The notes beneath the pieces are model-generated. The model was given only the letters and a program-made list of their open reading frames with translations, was not told the origin of the DNA and made no database searches. Positions 49,737 through 58,170 of a stretch of 64,000 nucleotides of DNA are shown in pieces. The DNA is taken from contig NZ_JBLKNW010000010.1 in assembly GCF_051414035.1 (NCBI RefSeq), positions 1-64,000 of the forward strand, read 5' to 3'. Each line of letters starts with the position of its first letter. Within the stretch, counting starts at the first letter, position 1. This stretch comes from Halosimplex amylolyticum. Lineage in GTDB: Archaea; Halobacteriota; Halobacteria; Halobacteriales; Haloarculaceae. The position numbers were made by a program, and so were the translations under genes.

Positions 49737-49863
49737 TACACCAAGCAACTCTCCCCGGGCATTAGAATTTTACGAATATTCAATTCCGTTCGCAGAAGGG
49801 GAAGAATTGCGCAGATGGATAGGATTTTAATACTATGGGTCTACCCTTCGGGTGTCGATAAAC
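49737..49863. promoter_or_regulatory. shared lrp/glnA divergent control region
   Basis: A 127-bp AT-rich gap. For glnA (plus) the box TTTTAATAC (49825-49833) lies about 30 nt before the ATG at 49864, the TATA position. For lrp (minus) an AT-rich stretch around 49767-49785, including TTTACGAATATTCAATT, is well placed. GAATATTC there is palindromic and could form part of an Lrp operator. Autoregulation and control of glnA are inferred from the layout. Confidence 0.55.
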
Positions 49864-51234
49864 ATGACAAGCGAACACGCGAAACCGGACGGGGGTCTCT
49901 CCGCAGAGGCACAGGACGTGCTCGACGAGATTGAGGAAGAGAACGTCGACTTCCTGCGTCTGCAGTTTACTGACATTCTGGGGACAGTCAAGAACGTATC
50001 AGTCCCGGCCGACCAGGCCGAGAAGGCGTTCACAGAGGGTATCTACTTCGACGGGTCGTCGATCAACGGCTTCGTCCGCATCCAGGAGTCGGACATGCGC
50101 CTGGACCCGGACCCGTCGACGTTCGCCATCCTGCCGTGGCGCAACGACGACGACAGCGCGGCCGGTCGCCTCATCTGTGACGTGATCGACACCTCCAGCG
50201 GCCAGCCCTTCTCGGGCGACCCGCGCGGGGTGCTCAAGCGCGCTATCTCGCGCGCCGAGGAGATGGGCTACACCGTCAACGCAGCGCCCGAGCCCGAGTT
50301 CTTCCTCTTCGAGGAGGACGAGGAGGGTCGCGCGACGACGAAGACCAACGACGCCGGCGGCTACTTCGACCTCGCGCCGAAGGACCTCGCGCAGGACGTC
50401 CGCCGCGACATCATCTTCGGGCTGGAGGACATGGGCTTCGACATCGAGGCCTCCCACCACGAGGTCGCCCAGGGCCAGCACGAGATCAACTTCACCTACG
50501 ACGACGCGCTGGCGACGGCCGACAACGTCGCCACCTTCCGCTCGGTCGTCCGCGCTATCGCCGCCGAGCACGACCTGCACGCGACCTTCATGCCCAAGCC
50601 CATTCCGCGCATCAACGGGTCCGGCATGCACACGCACTTCTCGCTGTTCGCCGACGGCGAGAACGCCTTCCACGACGAGGACGACGAGTTCAACCTGAGC
50701 GAGACGGCCAAGCAGTTCACCGCCGGCATCCTCGACCACGCCGAGGCCATCGCCGCCGTCTCCAACCCGACGGTCAACTCCTACAAGCGACTCGTCCCGG
50801 GCTACGAGGCGCCCGTCTACGTCGCCTGGTCCGACCGGAACCGCTCGGCGCTCATCCGCAAGCCCGCCGCGCGCGTCCCGGCCGCCTCGCGCATCGAGGC
50901 GCGCTTCCCGGACCCGTCGTGTAACCCGTATCTCGCCTTCGCCGCGCTCATCCACGCCGGCCTCGACGGCATCGAGCGCGGCCTCGACTGCGACGACCCG
51001 GTCCGCGAGAACATCTACGAGTTCGACGAACAGAAGCGCGAGGAGTACGGCATCTCCACGCTGCCGTCGAACCTCGGCGAGGCTCTGGACGCCCTCGAAT
51101 CTGACGAGGTCATCCAGGACGCCCTCGGCGAACACGTCTACGAGAACTTCGTCGAGGCGAAGACCCAGGAGTACGACGACTACCGCGTCGACGTCTCCGA
51201 CTGGGAACTCGACCGCTACCTCGAAACCTTCTGA
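49864..51234 (+). CDS. glnA: glutamine synthetase type I
   Basis: 456 aa from the ATG at 49864. GS-I landmarks: FTDILGTVKNVSVP, FDGSSINGF, EFFLFEEDE, KPIPRINGSGMHTHFSLFADG, NSYKRLVPGYEAPVYVAWSDRNRSALIRKP and FPDPSCNPYLAFAALIHAGLDGI. It makes glutamine from glutamate, ammonia and ATP. The length (456) fits the archaeal GS-I-alpha group. The adenylylation tyrosine segment of enterobacterial enzymes (NLYDLP) is not seen here, so control is probably by GlnK or Lrp. The upstream Lrp gene is divergent. Confidence 0.96.
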   Translation: MTSEHAKPDGGLSAEAQDVLDEIEEENVDFLRLQFTDILGTVKNVSVPADQAEKAFTEGIYFDGSSINGFVRIQESDMRLDPDPSTFAILPWRNDDDSAAGRLICDVIDTSSGQPFSGDPRGVLKRAISRAEEMGYTVNAAPEPEFFLFEEDEEGRATTKTNDAGGYFDLAPKDLAQDVRRDIIFGLEDMGFDIEASHHEVAQGQHEINFTYDDALATADNVATFRSVVRAIAAEHDLHATFMPKPIPRINGSGMHTHFSLFADGENAFHDEDDEFNLSETAKQFTAGILDHAEAIAAVSNPTVNSYKRLVPGYEAPVYVAWSDRNRSALIRKPAARVPAASRIEARFPDPSCNPYLAFAALIHAGLDGIERGLDCDDPVRENIYEFDEQKREEYGISTLPSNLGEALDALESDEVIQDALGEHVYENFVEAKTQEYDDYRVDVSDWELDRYLETF

Positions 51235-51454
51235 GGCGCTCGACGGCCGGTTCCGTTTTGCCGATCTCTCGGGCCTGACGCCCCGACGGGCCGTCGGCTC
51301 GACTGCTTTCTCTCTAAAGGTCGCTGCGCGCGCCGTTCTCGCTACCTCCAGGTCACCCACCAGCGGGTCGACAGGTCACCGCCGGCTTTATACGTCCTTA
51401 CCGGTTCTATCCCCTCAACGACGGTCGGTCGCCTCCACGGGCGACGGAGAACGT

Positions 51455-52228
51455 GTGAAGATACTCTCGTGTAACGCCGGTTACCTGCTCGACTACGACG
51501 GATCGCTCCGCGAATACGCGCTGAAACCCCATCGAGGGTTGCTCGGCAGCCACGCCGCCGAGGAGCGCGCCACCGAGCGCCTCGCGGACGTCATCGCCGA
51601 CGAGAACCCGGACGTGGTCTGCCTCCTCGAGGTCGACCAGGGTTCGATGCGCACCATGACGGAGGGGCAGGTCACCCGTCTCGCCGAGATGCTGACCGAA
51701 CGGGGCCTGGACTATCACGCCCGCGCCGACGCGAAGTACGGCGACGGCAACGTCCTCGGCCAGTTGCCGGTCCTCTCGCACCTCTCGAACGGCCTGCTCG
51801 TCCGCGACGACCTCGACGCGACCATCGAGGCCCACTACCTCGACACCGGCCCCAAGCGCCTGGTCACCGAGGTCACCCTGAACGGCCTCTCTATCTTCGG
51901 CGTCCACCTCGCGATGAGCGGACGCGGCCGGCGCAAGCAACTCGACGAGATCGCCGCCATCGTCGCCGAGCGCGAGCGCGTCGTCGTCTGCGGCGACTTC
52001 AACGCCTACGAGGGCCTCGGCGAGGTCGAGGACGCTCTCGAAGAGACGGGCCTGATCCTCCACAACCCCGGCGAGACCGTCCCGAAGCGCCCGTTCGACA
52101 CCATCGTCTCCGAGACCCGGACGCTGGATTTCTTCCTCGCTTCCCCCGACATCCAGCCCACCCGCTGCGACGTCATCGACGTGCAGATCTCCGACCACCG
52201 CCCCGTCGTCTTCGAGTTCGACGAGTGA
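51455..52228 (+). CDS. endonuclease/exonuclease/phosphatase family protein
   Basis: 257 aa from a GTG at 51455. EEP (DNase I-like) fold: KILSCNAGYLL, DVVCLLEVDQGSMR (catalytic Glu), LSIFGVHLAMSG, CGDFNAYEGLGEV (DxN) and the C-terminal VQISDHRPVVFEF (SDH motif, general base). Members are nucleases, phosphatases or sphingomyelinase-like. The substrate is unknown. A 220-bp gap separates it from glnA. Family C copy C2 begins about 30 bp after its stop. Confidence 0.87.
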   Translation: MKILSCNAGYLLDYDGSLREYALKPHRGLLGSHAAEERATERLADVIADENPDVVCLLEVDQGSMRTMTEGQVTRLAEMLTERGLDYHARADAKYGDGNVLGQLPVLSHLSNGLLVRDDLDATIEAHYLDTGPKRLVTEVTLNGLSIFGVHLAMSGRGRRKQLDEIAAIVAERERVVVCGDFNAYEGLGEVEDALEETGLILHNPGETVPKRPFDTIVSETRTLDFFLASPDIQPTRCDVIDVQISDHRPVVFEFDE

Positions 52229-52258
52229 GGATGGGTCGGGTTTTCGAGGTCTCCTTCT

Positions 52259-52545
52259 GTCGTGGCGCGCGCTGTCGCGGCCGCGAGTCCACCTCGGACG
52301 AGCGGCCGCGGCGGAGCCGTGCGAGGGATGAGCATCGCAGCGGAGCGAGAAGCGCAGTCGGCTGGGGAGGTGTGAGGCGCGGTGCTGTGCGGTCGCGGTT
52401 CCTGGTGTCCTGGCGGACTGAAAGGGCGAGGCGCGGTCGCGGCGACTGAAAGGAGTGGAGTCGCTGGTCGGGCACTATCCGAGGGAGCGTGGCGACCGAG
52501 GATATCCCGACCAGCGACCGCGAGCGGGCCGAGGGCTTTCATCGC
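52259..52545 (-). repeat. family C structured repeat, copy C2 (inverted relative to C1)
   Basis: Read on the minus strand it shows the boxes of C1 in the same order: GATGAAAGCCCTCG, CGCTCGCGGTCGCTG, GATATCC, GGATAG, GCCTCGCCCTTTCA, CCAGGACACC, GGAACCGCGACCGCACAGCA, CACCTCCCCAGCCGA and GCCGCGACAGCGCGCGCCAC. The first variable stem is CGCTGGTCGGG / CCCGACCAGCG instead of CTGCGCGG / CCGCGCAG. An extra CCTTTCA box occurs near 52450. Occupies the gap after the EEP gene. Confidence 0.75.
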
Positions 52546-52745
52546 GTGTGGTCGGCTGCGGTCGAGATTGTTCCTCGCGAGCGGGCCGAGGGCTTTCATC
52601 GCCTGCTGTCGACGACTCCAATTGCTAGCGAGCGGGCCGAGGGCTTTCATCGCCTGCTGTCGACGACTCCAATTGCTAGCGAGCGGGCCGAGGGCTTTCA
52701 TCGCCTGTCGTTAGCGACTGGAATTGTCACTGCTAGCGGGCCGAG
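52520..52745. repeat. 51-bp tandem repeat array attached to repeat C2
   Basis: The segment GCGAGCGGGCCGAGGGC followed by TTTCATCGC starts at 52520, 52577, 52628 and 52679, with a partial degenerate copy near 52735. The middle two units are 51 bp apart and almost identical, including GACGACTCCAATTGCTA. The first unit coincides with the TGAAAG-box end of C2, so the array seems to be a local expansion of that end. Reading frames run through it (51 is a multiple of 3), but nothing suggests translation. Confidence 0.85.
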
Positions 52746-52843
52746 GGCGTGGACGGTTCACAGCCGATTCCGACCGCAGCAGCACGAACACCTGGCGAGA
52801 CAGATCGGTGGACACATGCACCACCGAAGAGCAATCCAGCACC

Positions 52844-53509
52844 ATGAGTATCGAGTGGCGGGAGCGGGCGGGCGAGGTGTGGACCGTCCCCAATCTCATC
52901 TCCCTCTCTCGGCTACCGCTGGTCGCGGGGATACTCTTCACCCTCGACTCCCCGCTCCGCTACGTGCTGTTCGCGCTGATAATCCTCTCCGACGGGATCG
53001 ACGGCTGGGTGGCCCGCAAACTCGACCAGACGACGGAACTGGGCGCGCTGCTGGATCCCGCCCTCGACAAACTCACGGCGCTGGTCCTGGTCGCGATCCT
53101 GTTCCCGCGGCTGGACCTGCCGCTCCCGTATCTCGTCCTCTTTTTCGCCCGCGACATCTTCGTCGTCTCGCTGGCGCCGCTGGTGCCGCTGTACGGCTTC
53201 GACACGAGCAAGGTGCAGGCGCGGCTCCCGGGGAAGGTAGTCACCAACCTGCAGTTCCTGGCGATGGTGGCGATGCTGGTCCCGGCGGTCGCGGCGACCG
53301 AGGCGCTCCTGTGGGCGCTGGGGCTCGCTTCGGCGGTGGCGATCGTCGACTACGTCGTGTTCGTGGCGAGAGAGCTCAGCGACCGCGACTGGGTCCACGA
53401 CCGGCGGGGGACCGCCGCCGCGGCGGTCGCGGTGTCTGGCGCGTTCGCGCTCGTCGTTCGACTGCTGCTGTACGACGAGTTCCGCGACGCGCTGGCGACG
53501 CTGGGGTGA
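52844..53509 (+). CDS. CDP-alcohol phosphatidyltransferase family protein
   Basis: 221 aa from the ATG at 52844. The family motif D-G-x2-A-R-x8-G-x3-D-x3-D is read as SDGIDGWVARKLDQTTELGALLDPALDKL (DGWVAR...G...D...D). About six helices follow (LTALVLVAILFPRL; YLVLFFARDIFVVSLAPLVPLYG; and others). Such enzymes transfer a phospho-alcohol from CDP-activated lipid or alcohol, for example archaetidylglycerol or archaetidylinositol phosphate synthesis. The exact acceptor is unknown. Upstream in-frame starts run back through the repeat array and are unlikely. Confidence 0.88.
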   Translation: MSIEWRERAGEVWTVPNLISLSRLPLVAGILFTLDSPLRYVLFALIILSDGIDGWVARKLDQTTELGALLDPALDKLTALVLVAILFPRLDLPLPYLVLFFARDIFVVSLAPLVPLYGFDTSKVQARLPGKVVTNLQFLAMVAMLVPAVAATEALLWALGLASAVAIVDYVVFVARELSDRDWVHDRRGTAAAAVAVSGAFALVVRLLLYDEFRDALATLG

Positions 53510-53539
53510 CTCGCTGGAGTGGCCCGGTCAGAGAGCCGC

Positions 53540-54319
53540 TCACCGATAGGCGTTCATCTCGGCGAAACGGTCGGGGTAGTCGCCGGCGGGGTGGGTGGGT
53601 TCGTCGCCCTCCAGGACGACGCGTTTGAACTTGTCGTAGGTGTTCTCCCAGCCGAGGTGGGCGAACTCGACGCGGCGCTTGAGGAAGTGTGTCAGGCCGT
53701 CGCGGTGGTACATCCGTCGCGGCGCGTCCGAGCGCAACGCGTCGACGAGGTCTGCGGCGGAGTCGATGGGGCGGTCGAATTCGACCCAGGCCTCGCCGAT
53801 GGTGGCCGTGAGGTGGGCGTACGAGGAGATAAACGTCTGGAGGCCGGAGTCGCGGGCGATCTCGCGGGCGCGGCGGTCGTCCCAGGGCCAGTGTTTCGGG
53901 TTGTACACCTCGATAGCGTCGACGCGGTCGGCGTAGGTGGCGATGTCCGACTCGGTCATGCTGAGGGTGAGGAACTCGGGGTGGGGGACGAGGATACCGG
54001 TGTTCTGGTCGGCTATCTCGGCCATCGTGTCTTCGAGAGTGAGGAAGTCGGGGACCGGCTCGTCCGGGTCGACGGCGAGGACGTGCTTGCGGTCGGTCCA
54101 CGTGCCGGTGAAGAACTCCCGGCCGGGGACGACGAGCAACTCGTCGTCGGAGAACCGGGCGGCGCGCTCGCGGATGGTCGAGAGGTGCTCGAAGTGGGGG
54201 GCGTAGACGAGGGTGTCGAGGCCGACGGCCTTGGCCCGGCGGACGACCCCTTCGTCGAGGATCTTGACGTGGAGGTCGACGCGGGACTCGCCGTCGGTCG
54301 ATACGCCACCCTGAGCCAT
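53540..54319 (-). CDS. PHP-domain protein with an altered metal motif
   Basis: 259 aa from the ATG at 54319. PHP-like fold: RVDLHVKILDEGVVRRAKAVGLDTLVYAPHFEHL, VVPGREFFTGTWTDRKHVLAVD, GILVPHPEFLTL, DAIEVYNPK and SSYAHLTATIG. In canonical PHP proteins the first motif is DLHxHT. Here it is DLHVK, so one metal His is replaced by Lys. The C-terminal RRRVEFAHLGWENTYDKFKRVVLEG is a helical extension. Haloarchaeal genomes commonly encode PHP-associated proteins of this kind. The phosphoesterase function is doubtful. Convergent with the CDP-alcohol gene, 30 bp apart. Confidence 0.8.
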   Translation of the reverse strand: MAQGGVSTDGESRVDLHVKILDEGVVRRAKAVGLDTLVYAPHFEHLSTIRERAARFSDDELLVVPGREFFTGTWTDRKHVLAVDPDEPVPDFLTLEDTMAEIADQNTGILVPHPEFLTLSMTESDIATYADRVDAIEVYNPKHWPWDDRRAREIARDSGLQTFISSYAHLTATIGEAWVEFDRPIDSAADLVDALRSDAPRRMYHRDGLTHFLKRRVEFAHLGWENTYDKFKRVVLEGDEPTHPAGDYPDRFAEMNAYR

Positions 54320-54375
54320 GCTTTTGAGTACGCAAGGCGAACTTTAGGTGTTACGAAGGGGCGAGCGACGCCGTC

Positions 54376-54465
54376 GGGCGATCGAACCGTGAAACCACCG
54401 TCGAGGGACCGAACCGTGGAACCGCCGTCGAGCGATCGAACCGTGAAATCACGGTCGGGCGATCG
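54376..54465. repeat. 27-bp tandem repeat upstream of the PHP gene
   Basis: Three consecutive 27-bp units (54376, 54403, 54430) and a partial fourth. The consensus is G-G/A-GCGATCGAACCGTGA followed by AACCACCGTC, with a few substitutions per unit. It lies in the 176-bp gap upstream of the PHP gene start and beyond the 3' end of the next minus-strand gene. No coding sense. Confidence 0.85.
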
Positions 54466-54495
54466 GGGGGACCGTGTCCCGGGTGCGCTGCGTCG

Positions 54496-55026
54496 TCACC
54501 GGAACTTGCCGACGAGGTCGCGCAGGCCGGCGGCCTTGCGGCCGGCGGCGAGGAACGACCCCACCACGACCATGAAGACGTAGAGACCGAGCGTGGAGAG
54601 CCAGACGACGAGCATCGCGGCGACGGCGGCCCAGTTACCCAGGTAGTAGAAGGCGGCGACGGTCATGGCGGTCCCGTAGAGGAGGACGACGTAGGGGCCC
54701 CAGCCGGTGGCGTGACCGCGGCGCTGGCGCTTGCGGACGTAGCGGCGGAGCTCCGCTCGGATGTCGTCGCGGTGGACCGTCTTCTCGTCGATGCGGGTGC
54801 GCAGGGCGTCCAGCTCCTCGCGTAACTCCGCGACCTCGTCGCCCGCCGTTTCGGGGTCGGACCGCTCGCGGTCTCTCGAAGTCCCGCGTGTTCCCGGGCT
54901 CTCCCGCTCCTCCGCGCTCCCCCCGTCGGCCTCGGTCGCGCGATCGGCGGCCGGGCCGGGGTCGGAGGACGGGCTCCGTTCGTCGTCCCCGGCGGACACG
55001 TCGTCGTCGGCACCAGTGTCGGTCAT
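54496..55026 (-). CDS. coiled-coil membrane protein, function unknown
   Basis: 176 aa from the ATG at 55026. Residues 1-60 are acidic and disordered. Residues about 62-100 are a coiled coil (DEVAELREELDALRTRIDEKTVHRDDIRAELRRYVRKRQ). Two helices then follow (GPYVVLLYGTAMTVAAFYYLG; WAAVAAMLVVWLSTLGLYVFMVVVGSFL), and a basic tail AGRKAAGLRDLVGKFR. Its start overlaps the stop of the YihY/BrkB gene (ATGA). The pair is co-transcribed and the two membrane proteins probably work together. Confidence 0.75.
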   Translation of the reverse strand: MTDTGADDDVSAGDDERSPSSDPGPAADRATEADGGSAEERESPGTRGTSRDRERSDPETAGDEVAELREELDALRTRIDEKTVHRDDIRAELRRYVRKRQRRGHATGWGPYVVLLYGTAMTVAAFYYLGNWAAVAAMLVVWLSTLGLYVFMVVVGSFLAAGRKAAGLRDLVGKFR

Positions 55027-55886
55027 ATGCGCGTATCCGGAGTGTCGCCTGGCTCCCCCTTGGTGTTGGTGGTCGCACGCGCTTGCTCGGCCAGCACCGC
55101 GTTGAGCGCGGCGCCGATCAGGACGACGATGCTCCCCGCGTAGTACCACGTCACTAGCAACAGCACGACGCCGAACGCCCCGTAGACGTCGAACTGCCCG
55201 GCCATGCCCGCGTAGATCCGAAACGCCGTCCCGAGGAGCGTCCACCCGACGGCCGCGAAAACCGTCCCCGGCGCCGCCGCGCGGAGGGACCCGTCGACGT
55301 CGGGGAAGACGTAGAACAGGGGGTAGAAGACGACTGTCAGCACGACCACGAGCGCGACGGTCCCGAGCGCGCCGACGAAGGCGACGCCGGAGTAGCTGAC
55401 GAGCGTGCCGACCACGACGAGCGCAGCCAGCCCGATGCCGACCGCGCCGAGCGCGACGACGGCGTCGCGGACCCGGCCGACCATCGACGCGGCCGCCTCC
55501 GTGCCGTAGATCCGCGAGAACGCGACGTCCAGCCCGCGAAACACTTTGAGCGTACTCCACGCGAGCAGCGGCAGGCTGACCACCGTCGCCGGGGCGCGCC
55601 CCGTGGCGTCGAGCAGCGTCGTTCGGACCAGGTCCTGTCCGACTGGCGAGAGCGCGTCGCCGGTGACCGCGAGGACCTCCGCGGCCAGATCCTCCCCGCC
55701 GACCGCCGACGCGACGACCAGCAGGAGCATCAGCGACGGGAGCAGGGAGACGAAGGCGTAGTAGGCGATGCCCGCCGCCAGGAACGTCACTTCGCGCTCC
55801 CGGACGAGCGCGAAGACGGCCCGCGCGACGGTGACGGCGTCGCGGCCGAAGACGACCGCCCGACCGCCGGCTGAGTCACTCTGCAC
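55023..55886 (-). CDS. YihY/BrkB family membrane protein
   Basis: 287 aa. YihY/UPF0761 layout with about six helices: the opening VARAVFALVREREVTFLAAGIAYYAFVSLLPSLMLLLVVASA, the family-typical LLDATGRAPATVVSLPLLAWSTLKVFRGLDVAFSRIYGTE, and a final helix ending WYYAGSIVVLIGAALNAVLAEQ. Proteins of this family (BrkB, YihY) are of unknown molecular function; some were once called ribonuclease BN by mistake. The tail ARATTNTKGEPGDTPDTRI is disordered. Translationally coupled to the coiled-coil membrane protein that follows. Confidence 0.88.
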   Translation of the reverse strand: MQSDSAGGRAVVFGRDAVTVARAVFALVREREVTFLAAGIAYYAFVSLLPSLMLLLVVASAVGGEDLAAEVLAVTGDALSPVGQDLVRTTLLDATGRAPATVVSLPLLAWSTLKVFRGLDVAFSRIYGTEAAASMVGRVRDAVVALGAVGIGLAALVVVGTLVSYSGVAFVGALGTVALVVVLTVVFYPLFYVFPDVDGSLRAAAPGTVFAAVGWTLLGTAFRIYAGMAGQFDVYGAFGVVLLLVTWYYAGSIVVLIGAALNAVLAEQARATTNTKGEPGDTPDTRI

Positions 55887-55917
55887 GCTTTCGACTGCGG
55901 CCCTGTCACACTAATAG

Positions 55918-56035
55918 CCCGGGCACTGACTCGGCCGGTGTGGGAGCATCGACTCGGCCGGACCGGGGCACAGACCCGATCGGGCTGGGACATCGGCCCA
56001 ACCGGGCCGGGGAACCGACTCGGCCGGGCCGGGGC
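55918..56035. repeat. degenerate direct repeat of about 25 bp
   Basis: Between the YihY and next genes the stretch contains several related phrases: GACTCGGCCGG, GACTCGGCCGGACCGGGG, GATCGGGCTGGGA, AACCGGGCCGGGG and GACTCGGCCGGGCCGGGG. Spacing is about 20-35 bp. The units are diverged and I did not fix borders. The 195-bp gap also carries the divergent promoters. Confidence 0.55.
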
Positions 56036-56100
56036 GCTGACCGAGACGGAAGGCCGCCGGCCCGTGTGACGAAAGGACCAAGACGCGGCCGCTGCGACCG

Positions 56101-56490
56101 ATGGGTATGGACCGCAAGCTGGACGGGGTCGTGATGCGCGCGACCGTCGTCCTGCTCGTCGCCGGCCTCTGTCTCGTCGCCGCCGGGACCGCCGGACTCG
56201 GTGGCTCGATCCCGCTCGTCGTCGCCCTCGCCGTCGTCGGCGGCGGCCTGCGCCTCGTCGCGACGGCCGTCGACGCGTCCGGCGACGGCCTCGGCGTCCA
56301 GGAGGTCGCGGCCGACCTCTGGATCGGCCCGCTGCTCGCGGCCGCCGTCGTCGTCCTCTGGCTCGACGCGTCCCACGGCGAGGTGCAGGCGCTGGGCGGC
56401 CTCGTCGGCCTCCTCGGCATGCTGAACTACTTCCTGCGCCCCCTCTATCACCTCGTCTACGGCGTCGCCGGCCGCGTCGGGATCGCGTGA
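56101..56490 (+). CDS. small membrane protein, function unknown
   Basis: 129 aa. The N-terminus MGMDRKLDGVVM precedes a helix ATVVLLVAGLCLVAAGTAG. Further segments are SIPLVVALAVVGGGLRLVATAV, ADLWIGPLLAAAVVVLWLDA and VQALGGLVGLLGMLNYFLRPLYHLVYGVAG. Four hydrophobic segments in all. No known family. An alternative ATG at 56107 is equally possible. Convergent with trm1, the stops 19 bp apart. Confidence 0.65.
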   Translation: MGMDRKLDGVVMRATVVLLVAGLCLVAAGTAGLGGSIPLVVALAVVGGGLRLVATAVDASGDGLGVQEVAADLWIGPLLAAAVVVLWLDASHGEVQALGGLVGLLGMLNYFLRPLYHLVYGVAGRVGIA

Positions 56491-56509
56491 CTGCTCGCCG
56501 AGCGCCCGT

Positions 56510-57637
56510 TTACTCCTCGTCGAGTGCCGCGGCCCGGATCTCGGTCACGTCGGCGTCGGTCTTGAACGTCGTCCCGCCGTAGTGGGTCCGCGAGGCCGCG
56601 TGACCCGCCTGGCGCAGCCGTTCGAGGAACTCGTCCATCGCCACGGCACCGACGCCCCAGCGCTTGCACAGCCGGTGCTGGTCGTAGTGGGTCGGCTCGT
56701 CGAGCTCCGCCGCGACCCTCTCGCAGAGGTCGCTGGCTTCCTCGGCGGTCCCCATGCCGTCGTCGACGGCGTCGCGGACCGCGTCGGCGAACGCGGGGTC
56801 GCAGGTCCGCCCGAGCCAGATCGGCCCGGCGGTCTGGATGGCCTCGTCGCACTTCGGGCACCACTCATGCGGGTCGGCGATCAGCCCGCGCGTCGCCTCG
56901 CGGAACAGGCAGTGCTCGCAGTGGTCGACGTGACCCAGGTCCTCGATCAGCGCGTCGGCGGCCTGCGCGCCGGAGTCCAGGCGGAGGTACGTCCGGGCGT
57001 AGTGCTTGGTGGCGTGGCTGAACACCGGTTCGGCGGCCAGGTCGTAGCGCGCCGCGGTGCGGACGAGCGCCGAAATGAGGACTCTGAGCCCCATCTCGGC
57101 GTGGTACTCGGTGTTGCGCGGGACCGCCGAGTAGTGGCGGACGCCGCTCTCGAAGTGCGCGCCGCAGAGGGGTGCGGTGTCGGTCGCGGTGATGCAGACC
57201 AGCCGGCTCGCTCCCCGGAACGCCGCGTCGGCGAAGGGGATCGGCGTGCCGAACGGGTCGACGTCGACCACGTCGAAGGTCTCCTCGTGCATGAGCGCGT
57301 TGGCGTCGCGGTGGACGACCCGTCCGTCCAGATCGTTGCGCGCGAGGTTCTCCCGGCACAGTTCGACTGCGTCGGGGTCGACGTCACACAGCGTCGCGTC
57401 GTACCCCTCGGCGGCGGCGCGGACGCCGCGAATCCCGGAGGCGGCGTTGGCGTCGAGGTAACTGGGAGTTCGGTCGTCGTCGCTCTCGGGGTCACGCTCC
57501 CCTTCGAGTGCCCGCAAGACGGCGACGGTCAGGTCGCGGTTCAGCTCCTGGACGGGGTTGAAGAACACGCCCTCGCCGACGCCGGCGTCGGCCTGCTCGG
57601 GCACCTCGACCGCAACCGTTCCCTCGGTGACGCGCAT
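56510..57637 (-). CDS. trm1: tRNA (guanine(26)-N(2))-dimethyltransferase Trm1
   Basis: 375 aa from the ATG at 57637. SAM-binding YLDANAASGIRGVRAAAEGYDATLCDVD, catalytic DVDPFGTPIPFADAAFRGASRLVCITATDTAPLCG, and the zinc module HCEHCLFREATRGLIADPHEWCPKCDEAIQTAG. It dimethylates G26 of many tRNAs with S-adenosylmethionine. The protein ends in the conserved GTTFKTDADVTEIRA region. Isolated gene on the minus strand. The SWIM gene starts 181 bp away, divergent. Confidence 0.95.
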   Translation of the reverse strand: MRVTEGTVAVEVPEQADAGVGEGVFFNPVQELNRDLTVAVLRALEGERDPESDDDRTPSYLDANAASGIRGVRAAAEGYDATLCDVDPDAVELCRENLARNDLDGRVVHRDANALMHEETFDVVDVDPFGTPIPFADAAFRGASRLVCITATDTAPLCGAHFESGVRHYSAVPRNTEYHAEMGLRVLISALVRTAARYDLAAEPVFSHATKHYARTYLRLDSGAQAADALIEDLGHVDHCEHCLFREATRGLIADPHEWCPKCDEAIQTAGPIWLGRTCDPAFADAVRDAVDDGMGTAEEASDLCERVAAELDEPTHYDQHRLCKRWGVGAVAMDEFLERLRQAGHAASRTHYGGTTFKTDADVTEIRAAALDEE

Positions 57638-57818
57638 ACGTCGGTGTCTGACCGGCGACCGCGAAAAGGGATGCGTTCTCGGACCGGCGGACGCTCGCCT
57701 CGCCGACGCGAGTCCGGGGGTTCACACCGCCTTACCCGCGGCCGTCGCGCGGTACGCCCGGATTTCGCCTCTCGTGCACCGAACCTGTTTAGTCCGGGTA
57801 TCACAAAGAGGTGGTATC

Positions 57819-58166
57819 GTGAACGCGGTCGACCGCTGGGAGACCGCGCTGGCCGACTCGGGGGAGCTCACCCCCGACGCCGTCGACCTGATCCTCGACG
57901 CCCACGGCGAGCGCGGCGCCCGCGCGATCGAAGCCGTCTCCGAGCGGCGCGTCAAGGAGTACCGCGATTTCACCGTCGTCGTCGGCCACGACGACGAGTA
58001 CGTCGTCGAATCTGACTCCTGTGACTGCAAGGACGCCACCTACAACCTCGACGACGAGGACCCCGAGGAGCTGTGCTGGCACGCCATCGCCGTCCGCATC
58101 GCCCGCGCCATCGACGCCCTCGACCACCACGACATGTGGTACTCCGAAGTCCGGGAGTTTCTCTAG
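57819..58166 (+). CDS. small SWIM zinc-finger protein
   Basis: 115 aa from a GTG at 57819. Helical N-terminus (NAVDRWETALADSGELTPDAVDLILDAHGERGARAIEAVSERRVKEY), a short beta strand (FTVVVGHDDEYVVESDS), then the SWIM motif CDCKD...LCWHAIAVRIARAI (C-x-C...C-x-H). SWIM domains bind zinc and support protein or DNA contacts; small archaeal SWIM proteins have been related to recombination accessory proteins. The role here is unknown. It is divergent from trm1 and followed directly by repeat A3. Confidence 0.82.
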   Translation: MNAVDRWETALADSGELTPDAVDLILDAHGERGARAIEAVSERRVKEYRDFTVVVGHDDEYVVESDSCDCKDATYNLDDEDPEELCWHAIAVRIARAIDALDHHDMWYSEVREFL

Positions 58167-58170
58167 ACCC

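Noticed and set aside
52520..52745. The tandem array as a CRISPR
   Set aside because: Units are nearly identical over their full 51 bp with no unique spacers of regular length, and no cas genes are nearby.
52489..53628. A 379-codon frame running through the 51-bp array and over the phosphatidyltransferase gene
   Set aside because: It is kept open by the tandem repeat length (a multiple of 3) and by GC content; the true gene lies in another frame from 52844.
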